Below are positions 31,265 through 38,697 of a DNA stretch of 38,697 bases, in pieces (the first letter of the stretch is position 1; the number at the start of each line of letters is the position of its first letter). Location of the stretch: positions 1-38,697 of the forward strand of contig NW_003546898.1 of the NCBI RefSeq assembly GCF_000090795.2, read 5' to 3'. The DNA comes from Amphimedon queenslandica. Lineage: Eukaryota > Porifera > Demospongiae > Haplosclerida > Niphatidae. The notes below the pieces were generated by a model. It was not told the DNA's origin and did no database searches. It saw only the letters and a list, made by a program, of their open reading frames with translations. A program made the position numbers and the translations under genes.

Positions 31265-31480
31265 CTGTACTATAATAGTACAAGGACTTTGGGAGCAACT
31301 TTAAAAAATCCAAACTTGATCGGAATCAGCTCAAACTTTCTGCACAACATAAGAGCATATATGTATCAGAAAACATTATAAAAATTAAGATATATGTCCT
31401 TTTCTTTTTTGGTTAAATTCAGCCAAAATGTAAAGGGACCTTGGTCCAATTTTTGATTATAATTGGCTCAAAATTTTTAT
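31265..31480 (+). repeat. Dispersed GTACAGGG-type repeat unit
   Basis: Contains CCCTGTACTATAATAGTACA, GATCGGAATCAGCTCAAACT, CATAAGAGCATATATGTATC and GGTCCAATTTTTG, matching the units at 17440-17690 and 20385-20800. It lies between DAP3-like pieces. Confidence 0.6.
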
Positions 31481-31484
31481 GTAG

Positions 31485-31918
31485 CATACCATATAAGAGG
31501 ATTTGTTGGCGGGAGTTTTTTTTTGTTGGTTTTGTAATGGCTAGCTTATTGGCAGATTTATACATGTAATATTGGCGATTTCTAACAGTTTAATTATATC
31601 CCCACCCTTAGGCAGGGTTTTACTTAAGCGGGTATGGTTCACGGACAACTTATTATCAGAGAAAGAAGGGACCTTTTCTGGAAGACTGTGTTCTTTATCA
31701 CCTGGTTTAGAGACTGGCTTAAGAAAACATAGTAAAGCCATGTTAGCTAGCAGCCTTTAACCATGCTTTTAACTAAATTTTTTACTAAAATTAATGTGGG
31801 TGTGGTCACATGCATCAATGCTGGAATTATTCCTTGCGGATTTTATTTTGCCGTTTTTATATAAATCCGTCAATCTGCCAATATCAAATCCCGTCAACAT
31901 TTCATCTTATATGGTATG
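31485..31918. mobile_element. Inverted-repeat element bracketing a DAP3-like piece
   Basis: The left end CATACCATATAAGAGGATTT (continuing GTTGGCGGGAG) is the inverted repeat of the right end, whose complement reads CATACCATATAAGATGAAAT (continuing GTTGACGGGATT). TTGGCAGATTTA also pairs with the complement of CAATCTGCCAA. The middle (31612-31760) holds an open stretch that may be DAP3 exon sequence. Either the element captured exon sequence or two copies flank it. Confidence 0.5.
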
Positions 31919-32060
31919 TAAAATGTACAAATCTAATAAAAATTTTGTTTTCTTATTTTTAGTTAAAACTGTCTCAAAATTACATCTGAAATAATAACGA
32001 CACTGTTAAAGCTGGTGACAGTCACATTGATATAATTAAACTGGTATTATATTAATAATA

Positions 32061-32305
32061 ATATGTGACCATAAATGACAAAAGGTACCTTATGGCAGAT
32101 TTAAAAATTCCTCATTATAATGAAAAATATCAACCTGTGAGTGCTCTGTTGAACAACCATTGTTTCTAAAACTTACATAGTAACTTTTTGCATCCTCTGG
32201 AGTAATTTTATAATAAATGGAGCTCAGGAAGTTAGATTTTTTAGGCTATAAAGACAAATTTCACTACCCGCCATAAGGTACCTTTTGTCAATTATGGTCA
32301 CATAT
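32061..32305. mobile_element. 245-bp MITE, GGTACCTTATGGC family
   Basis: The left end ATATGTGACCATAAATGACA (continuing AAAGGTACCTTATGGC) is an almost perfect inverted repeat of the right end GCCATAAGGTACCTTTTGTC (continuing AATTATGGTCACATAT). Non-coding centre. Confidence 0.8.
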
Positions 32306-32999
32306 AATTAACTACTATCAACCACACCCTCTCTTTTTCTCATGTATACTAATTGTTTATTAGGGTATTGCTAAACCAAAGGCATCTCATAATGTATTCC
32401 ATACAATATTCAATGAGATATTATTATTGAACAAGTACCATCAATACACTATGTATCACCTCTCCTATATGTTACTCTATAGTGGGTCAGTATTACTAGC
32501 TTATTTTAACAGGTCTGTATTTAATGATGCACAGTAATAAATATCAATTAACACACACACAACAGGTTGAGCCAGAGCATTTGTGTATAGTAAGACTTTA
32601 ATGGAATTCTTACAACCAACTAAAGTAGTGCTAATAATAATTAATAATAATATAATTAATTAATAATAATAATAATGAAATATTGATATTATTTATTATG
32701 GTTTAAGTGTTGTAGTTGGTTCAGTGTCCAGGAGGTTAATGAAGAACATGAGGACTAAAGGTACTAGATATTCTGACATGGTCTCAGGGAGGAAGGTATT
32801 GTAAACACAAACAATACTGTAAACAATGGATGTGGCTTGCTTCTCCCACTTTGTGTTTTAGGGTAGATATTTATTGAAGAGTTTTGTTCCAGTTAAAGTC
32901 ATGAAATTTTTTGTTGGTGAATTTAATGCTTATATTAATAATCGTATGTAATAAAGAGAAATGGATGAATAAAGGTGTGTTTATTTATTGTGTGTATAT

Positions 33000-33156
33000 T
33001 AAGGCCTCCATACACTAGGCAACATGTTGCTGGCAACTTTGTGGTTACTTTGATCTTGTAAGCAACATGTTGCCAGAAATAGAAGGCTGTTCTATTTTTG
33101 GCAACATGTTGCTTGGTTGCTAGCAACAAGTTGCCTCGTGTATGAAGGCCTTTAAA
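33000..33156. mobile_element. Fold-back MITE with GCAACATGTTGC motifs
   Basis: The left end GGCCTCCATACACTAGGCAA is the inverted repeat of the right end TTGCCTCGTGTATGAAGGCC, with TTAA/TTTAA flanks. Three GCAACATGTTGC-type palindromes lie inside. Same architecture and internal motif as 21400-21571, but with different outer ends. Confidence 0.75.
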
Positions 33157-33159
33157 CCA

Positions 33160-34635
33160 CTTTTATGCTACAAGCTATTAGTGGTTCTTACACAATACAG
33201 CTGCTGCTCCTCCTTCAGTACTTAAACCAGTTTGATTATCTCAAACCAGATACTTGAGGTACTTTATATAAGCCAGTTTGACAACATTGATTCACAGGTA
33301 AACTCATTTATATCTAAAGAACACTTTGAGGTCATAGAGTAAATGTGGTTATAAGTACGAACAGTGTATTATTATCATTATTGTTTATTGTATTGTGTTA
33401 CTATGTACATTACATACTTATTATTTATTATTATTTTAGTATCATTTTACGCGTAACAGTTGAATCCGTCTTGAATGGAATCGACATTACATACTTATCA
33501 TATTGTGTAACAGTTAAATTTTGAGTATATCAATAATTTTAACCTTACTATGATTTTTACAGGAAACTTATAAATAAGGAAGCTAAAGAAATTTTGTACT
33601 AGAATCTGTATAAAGTGAATACAGTTATGCTGTGAGTGTAAAGCATTGAAGCTATTTCTCCATGGCATTATTCTTAACATTTTGTAGGTCAATAATTGAG
33701 CAATTGTAAACTTTTGATACCAATGATGTCATTGTGAACTGGCCACCACACTATATTTTAATAAAACATTAATAGCTACTACTACAGGAATACAATTATA
33801 CAAAGCAAAAGAATTGAGTTTATGTGTATCATAAGTTAGTTTAATTTACTTCTATGCCATTTTTGTTTTGATTTTTAGATACATATGATGTGCAGTTAGA
33901 ATCTATGCAATCTAATATTTGATATGCACGTACATGTAGCATTGAATATAATAATTGTGTATGTTATAACTCTTCCTTGCATAGATACTGGTACAGCTAT
34001 CAAGTTTAATTGTAGTTACCACAACAAATGTTTTTGAAGGTATAAACTAGTTTCATGAAACGTAAATAATAATAATCATTAATAGTTTTGTAGTTTATGG
34101 TATACAAGAAACAGAGGAAGTGGTCATGTTCACTTTTCTGGAGGGCATCAATAAGAATACTTTTCTGCCATCTGTAAGAAAGAAAATGAATATATTGTAA
34201 ATATTTTAATCTTTCCTCTTTCTCCATGTAGTTTCAATCACAGTGTACTACTTGAAATTTTTTCAGTGAAAAACTATATAAACAGAAATTGTTTTGTCTA
34301 TTGTTTACTGTTAATTTACTTACATCTTTAGTAATTTTAACTGTTTTATTACTCTTGTTGCATAGTTAATTTAAATTATTAAATTTTTTGTTTTATTTTA
34401 ACTTTTTTGAATGGTATTTTTAAGCACTAGTATCTTGTTAAAATAACTTAAATAGGAGTTAAATCAACTACAAATTTTAGCAGTTAAATTAACTTAAAAT
34501 TTATGGTTAATGCTGAGAAGTTAATTAACCTAGTAAATAAGGTTAACATTAACTAAAATTCCAGTTACTATGAATGAATTTAAATCTTTCTTTTCTTACA
34601 GTGTAGAATTGAATAAACTGATAGAAGCTGCATAA
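33160..34635. other. AT-rich intergenic stretch without a recognisable gene
   Basis: Frequent stops on both strands. From about 34370 to 34560 there are many TTAA-containing words (TTAAATTAACTTAAAATTTA-like). The only exon-like piece is CTTACAG followed by VELNKLIEAA and a stop at about 34602-34635 on the plus strand, too short to assign. Confidence 0.4.
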
Positions 34636-34639
34636 ACTA

Positions 34640-35005
34640 TATGTACAATGTCTGGAGGTGTACTTGGAGAACTGGAAAAATCTGCAAATAATTATTTTAA
34701 CATGTATAATAAAAATATGTTATTAAAAATTTTTTTAAATGATTAATACAAACTATAATAATAATAAAAACATTATCAATTTTATTAAATGTGCATTCAA
34801 GTAAATACCATTAACAATTTTAAGACTATAATATAAGGAGAATGAGTCGAACTCGAAGAGCAGCTCCAGTGATGTATAATAAATATTATTATAATGATGA
34901 TTGGTAATGATGATATTGGTAACCATTGAGGTGTATATATGTGTGGGTATATGACACAATGGTGATTAGATATTAGGTGTTATGTCCATAGATCATAGGT
35001 TAAAA
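34640..35005. repeat. ANK3 3' flank, shortened copy of the ANK1/ANK2 flank
   Basis: GGAGAACTGGAAAAATCTGC, GTTATTAAAAATTTTTTTAA, a purine-rich ...GAAGAGCAGCTCCAGTGAT and TTGGTAACCATTGAGGTGTA correspond in order to the flanks at 1830-2450 and 23580-24060. Most of the ATGGTG minisatellite and the candidate terminal exon are missing. Confidence 0.65.
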
Positions 35006-36909
35006 TCATGTATACTTTTCTTTGTCGTTAGTCTTACACTTCATGTCTTCTTTAACCAATTGAGTGTGTCCATATTTACGTGCATAATGCAATGGCATAT
35101 GTCTCATCTTGTAAATGGAGTGTAATAAACTGATGGAGTGAGAATGATGACTGGTAACATGTTTGATAAAGTGAGTGTGACCTTTTGAAGATGAATCATG
35201 AAATATGTTCCAATGATCCTTATCTGTTAGGCTAAGATTACACTTGTAATCCATTGCATATAATTCCAGAAGTGAAATATCACCAGATTCAGCAGCATAA
35301 TGAATTGGTAGCTTACCATTACTGTCAGCTTCATGAGGATCTAACTGATAGGTAGTTATTAATTCTTTAACAAGAGATAGGTTAAGAGACAATGAAGCAT
35401 AATGTAAAGCAGTGAGGCCATACTTAGTAACTGCAGTAGGAGACAAACCTTGTTCAGTAATAAGATACTTAACTAAATCAAAGTTACCACTCCATGCAGC
35501 ATGATGTACTAATGTGCATCCTTCATTATCTGATTCATTAATATCACAATGCTGCACCTCAATGAGATATTGAGTGATATCAATATGACCATGGCGACAA
35601 GAACAATGAAGATATGTCATACCATACTTATCAGTGATATTAAGATCACTGGTATGATTATCAATAAAATATTTAACAGAAATAATACTACCTGACCGGC
35701 AGGAGTAGACTAATGGTGTACGGCCATAAGTATCAGTATCATTAGCATTGAGATTATACTGAGATATGATATAACTTAATACACTAGTAGAACCTGACAA
35801 GGCAGCATAATGTACTGGAGACAAACCATCATTAGTTAATGTACATTTGATTTTATATTCTTTTAATGCTTTCACTAGTAATGTACTGCCACTGAGTGAT
35901 GCACAATGAAGTAATGAGCAACCATCATTTGTAGTAGCATTGATGTCAAAGTTAGGGCAAGTGCTAGCTTTATTGAGAAGTGAAAAAAACATTTTAACTC
36001 TTTCATTTCGTTTGATGAAATCAACATTTGTATTTATCCTAGTATTATTGATAACATCAATAATTGGTGCATCATTTTTTGCCATTAGCTTACTATATAC
36101 AATACCAGCTGGAATATTTATAGTTGCGTCGCATGCATAATGTAAACATGACATACCATTATTATTATTAGCTAATAATGCTTCACTACCTTGAATACTA
36201 ACAATATACTCAACAACTGATGATGAAGCAAACCATGAAGCAATATGAAGTGGAGTCCTACCATATTGATCCTTTACATCAATGGATAGTTGATATCGAT
36301 TTAAAAGATACTTAAAAAGCTCAACACTTTTATTATTCATAGAACGACAAGTATAATGTAGTATACCAGAACCTGAAACAGATATGTCACCTGGTGATAA
36401 GAGGTTTAATAATTCCAGCTTGTGGATTAATGCTAACTCTCCACTTTGACAAGCTAACAATGATAATGACTCCCCATAAAAATTAATCTGAGAAGTATTA
36501 CAATTTCTCTCAATAAAGAATTCTACTAGGTCACAATGACCCCCCATTGCAGAATACAGTAACGCAGTGTTATTGCTATTGTCTGGTTGATCAGGAAGAA
36601 TGTCACACATGCCTACTAGATATTGTACTATAGATAAGTGGCCTTTATAAGATGCCATATGTATACTAGATACACTATTATCATCACCTACATTAGGATC
36701 AATACCATATTGATGGATGAGTTGTTGAAGGATCTCAATGTGTCCACCATATGATGCAGAGTGTAATGGAGTCCAACCATGAAGACCACAATGATATGTG
36801 CTGTAACCAAATTTGTCAAGAAGCCATTGTACTTCATCTTTTAATCCTCTCCAAGCTGCTTCATGTAATGGTGTACTGGTATTCTCATACCATAATGGAT
36901 CACATATAT
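35006..36909 (-). CDS. ANK3 ankyrin-repeat exon (half-length)
   Basis: Opens with DICDPLWYENTSTPLHEAAW like its paralogues and keeps the spacer after repeat 8 (GIVYSKLMAKNDAPIIDVIN). It ends at a TGA at 35006-35008. No frameshift is visible up to that point. Confidence 0.88.
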
Positions 36910-38291
36910 CTATAAATAGAAAATTGTATAATTTAGTCATAACAAGCTAGTATAGAGCTGTTGCATGGATGCAATCAACGGGGTAGGCGGAGCTTCCTGT
37001 CGGCCATCTTGAGTGGCAAGAATGTACACGCAACGAATGGAGGAATGGAAACAAACTGCGATTTTTCATCAAAGAGATATCATACTTCGCTGCAGAATAT
37101 TATAGAGACTTCTTTACTCAATATCTTCATCTCCTACCTTGCATTAGCCTGGAATGTCAACTACAAAATTTATTTAAATTTTTTTCTCCATTCCCCCATT
37201 CATTCTTGGCCTTCTTGCCACCCAACATGGCGGACAATTTAGCTCAATTTTAGCCACACCCTCCCGTTGATTACTTCCGTGCAACAGCTCTATGAAGAGG
37301 TTGACTCATGTAGCTACTTACCAATATCAGTGAATGAGTGCTGGACCTCTTCTATATAAAACTGTAAAATAATAAATAATAATACTTAATTGTCAACGCA
37401 TTAATAACAAACCTCTGTTAGGTCATATTTATCTTCACCACATGTTAGTTCAGTGATACCAATACTAGCTAACTGTTGCTGTAGCTTTGTAGTTAGAGGA
37501 AATAAAAAAGAATAAAGATACTCAGGAATGAGGTAACCCAAACAAAGAGACCCATTGTGGACAAAACTGAAGTAAAGATCATATTCAGGAATATCCAAAC
37601 CTTTTGGTATTGCTCTATGAAAGAAGAATAGGTCATCCAGTGTGTAGTCATCTCTGTCAACTTTAGCAATCATTACTCGTGTACCAGGAGGAACACCTTT
37701 TACACCAAACTGTACAGCATCAGCATCTTTCAATAGTCCACCACTGTTTATAAAATAATCCTTTAACTTCTCTTCATATGACAGCCAAGTTCTCTTTAAC
37801 GAACGATTTTTGGGTAGAAATACTCCAATAAGCTTTATTATTAGTCTGTAGTTGAACCATGATATGTATTTGCTTTGTAGTACAGTGAATAGGTTTGGTA
37901 TTGTTTCTATGCATTCAAACTCTTCTCTAACTGCTTGAGCAATATCTTCCACAATTGCTTGTTTTTTCTTGTTAGGACCAAGTAATGACATTGTGTGTGT
38001 AATGAGGTAGTCAATGATTTCAGGTAGATCACTTGATTTGAATAATTTTTTTGTTATTCGAATTGCCTCATCAAATTCATCTTGTAGATCATATAACTTG
38101 CTAGTTAATTCAAAGCTTTTTTCAGAAGACCCATATTTGGACGTCTCTAAGATGATGAATAGTTATATTATTATTTAGCAATTTGTTTGATTAGGATATG
38201 CATAAAGTGGAGCAAATATTAATACCTGTTGCTCTGTCTGTGCTTGCTGGTGATGGAGCTACCTCATTCATTCCTGGATATACACTTTTTT
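35006..38291 (-). CDS. ANK3: central region - ankyrin repeat protein, truncated repeats, 5' end off-window
   Basis: Exons visible on the minus strand: 38226-38291, 37413-38146, 37322-37361 and 35006-36909, GT-AG with the same phases as ANK1 (913 residues to the stop). The Death-domain and leader exons should lie beyond 38697. The ankyrin exon has only about 17 repeats; it diverges after SLLHSIYKMRHMPLHYARKY into a short basic tail (MKCKTNDKEKYT) and stops, where ANK1 continues for another 640 residues. The tail keeps an echo of the deleted part (NDMECDV in ANK1, EDMKCKT here), so an internal deletion is likely. Intron 5 contains a MITE. The reading frame is otherwise intact, so it may be a functional short paralogue. 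Confidence 0.8.
36955..37290. mobile_element. 336-bp TA-flanked MITE in ANK3 intron 5
   Basis: The left end GAGCTGTTGCATGGATGCAA (continuing TCAACGGG) is the inverted repeat of the right end CCCGTTGATTACTTCCGTGC (continuing AACAGCTC), with TA on each side. TA duplication suggests a Tc1/mariner-type origin. Without it the intron would be about 76 bp, close to the 90 bp of ANK2. Two ATGGCGG/GGCCATCTTG-like words inside are coincidental. Confidence 0.8.
37322..37361 (-). CDS. ANK3 micro-exon
   Basis: 40 nt coding FYIEEVQHSFTDI plus one base, with acceptor TTTTACAG and donor GTAAGT. Homologous to the micro-exons of ANK1 and ANK2. Confidence 0.75.
37413..38146 (-). CDS. ANK3 central conserved region
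   Basis: 244 residues. The exon is open back to the acceptor CATCTTAG at 38147-38148 and begins TSKYGSSEKSFELTSKLYDL, so it extends well past the internal Met at 37991. It shares YISWFNYRLIIKLIGVFL, YEEKLKDYFINSGGLLKDAD, GVPPGTRVMIAKVDRDDYTL and FPLTTKLQQQLASIGITELT with its paralogues. The N-terminal third is the most diverged. Confidence 0.83.
38226..38291 (-). CDS. ANK3 linker exon
   Basis: 66 nt, phase 1 at both ends, coding KSVYPGMNEVAPSPASTDRA plus T. It ends in the same SPASTDRAT as ANK1. Upstream exons are outside the window. Confidence 0.7.
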
Positions 38292-38354
38292 CTTAAAAAA
38301 ATACAATAGCAAAAATATTGACTGTGAGTTGTTATCAAAAATTAATAATTAATC

Positions 38355-38545
38355 ACCATAATAGCGCTTTAATTTGATGGAGTTTTATTTTGGCAATTGG
38401 CAGTTTGCAAGCAGAATCACCAGCATTAAAACAGCCAATCATTAATGTGCATGCTCAACAATACACAATTACATAAAAAACTCCAATTACAATGTAAAGG
38501 CAAAATTGCTAAAAGTGTTGCCAATATAAAGCGCTAAATGGTATG
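38355..38545. mobile_element. Possible MITE near the window end
   Basis: AGCGCTTTAATTTGATGG at about 38363 pairs imperfectly with CCAATATAAAGCGCT at about 38521, and TTTTGGCAATTGGC pairs with GCCAATC-like words inside. About 190 bp, non-coding; it lies in ANK3 intron 2 or upstream sequence. Confidence 0.35.
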
Positions 38546-38697
38546 TGCTGAATTCATACATGAGATGATGTGAAATAATAAGCTAAGAAATTTATGTTGT
38601 GAGAAATCTAATTTAGCATTTTCATAATCAATATTCTAAAATTCAATAGACACATGATACAATCACTAATTTGTACATAATGACTACATTATAATGA

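Larger units (their letters stand above)
30298..32951 (+). pseudogene. DAP3: Degenerate DAP3 / mitoribosomal protein mS29 relic
   Basis: Exon-like pieces on the plus strand: 30298-30335 (MAAMMQLCLELC), about 30381-30444, 30908-30995, 31067-31185, about 31612-31760, 32364-32512, about 32566-32640, 32716-32795 and 32862-32951. Key matches by memory of the family: QIFHYCLANDWIVLHVPS, as in the block after the DAP3 P-loop; LLQNDRLYDLPDDTMDWLTQF plus KEIN; GIAKPKASHNVFHTIFNEIL; and a C-terminal SFVPVKVMKFFVGEFNAYIN. The exon with the GTP-binding P-loop (GxxGTGKT) is absent between 30445 and 30907. The phase breaks between 30995 and 31067, a TGA lies in the piece at 32566, and the protein ends about 40 residues early. 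The intact family member is a GTP-binding component of the mitochondrial small ribosomal subunit. A fast-evolving real gene is less likely. Confidence 0.6.

Noticed and set aside
31794..31994. Plus-strand frame MWVWSHASMLEL...
   Set aside because: Lies across the right inverted repeat of the 31485-31918 element; no motif or splice support.
34602..34635. Terminal exon VELNKLIEAA on the plus strand
   Set aside because: The acceptor and stop fit, but ten codons without partner exons are not enough to call a gene.

Overview
The window looks like nuclear DNA from an invertebrate animal, most plausibly a demosponge such as Amphimedon. It is visibly AT-rich and has spliced genes with very short GT-AG introns, many of them 43-140 bp. 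It is packed with small inverted-repeat elements, carries a DIRS-type retrotransposon, and contains tandem Death-domain/ankyrin genes. The species is an inference; the eukaryotic and metazoan nature is well supported by the introns and gene families.

The backbone is a tandem family of three minus-strand paralogues, here called ANK1 (about 2.6/3.1-15.7 kb), ANK2 (about 24.5-30.2 kb, 3' end in an assembly gap) and ANK3 (35.0 kb to beyond the window end). Each encodes an N-terminal Death domain (off-window for ANK3), a short linker, a conserved central region of about 240 residues that I cannot name, a 13-residue micro-exon and one giant exon of ankyrin repeats. The ANK1 exons I reconstruct sum to 5052 nt, in frame from ATG to stop (1683 aa, about 34 ankyrin repeats). 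ANK3 stops after about half of the repeats. The domain order suggests cytoplasmic adaptor or sensor proteins that recruit partners through Death-domain contacts, possibly in innate immunity or cell death; this is inference.

Between the ankyrin genes lie plus-strand relics of two nuclear genes for mitochondrial proteins. From 16.5 to 22.3 kb is an unprocessed Lon protease (LONP1) pseudogene that keeps its introns but has stops, frameshifts, a lost splice acceptor, Walker A Lys to Asn and catalytic Ser to Leu. From 30.3 to 32.95 kb is a degenerate DAP3 (mitoribosomal mS29) relic. Pieces of one Lon exon recur just downstream of ANK1 (1.7 kb) and ANK2 (23.5 kb), so the duplicated unit carried Lon sequence with it.

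Intron 2 of ANK1 has swollen to about 7 kb (the equivalent ANK2 intron is about 50 bp). It holds a DIRS-like element (about 8.68-13.16 kb) with inverted terminal repeats, an internal complementary region, and decayed gag-like, RT-RNase H and tyrosine recombinase genes. The DIRS sits inside the left arm of an older fold-back element (about 8.59-14.58 kb). Other mobile material includes at least ten short inverted-repeat (MITE-like) elements, one nested in another at a TTAA target, a roughly 170-bp tandem repeat in a Lon intron with dispersed relatives, and an ATGGTG-rich degenerate minisatellite shared by the ankyrin 3' flanks. There is a run of N at 24575-25161.
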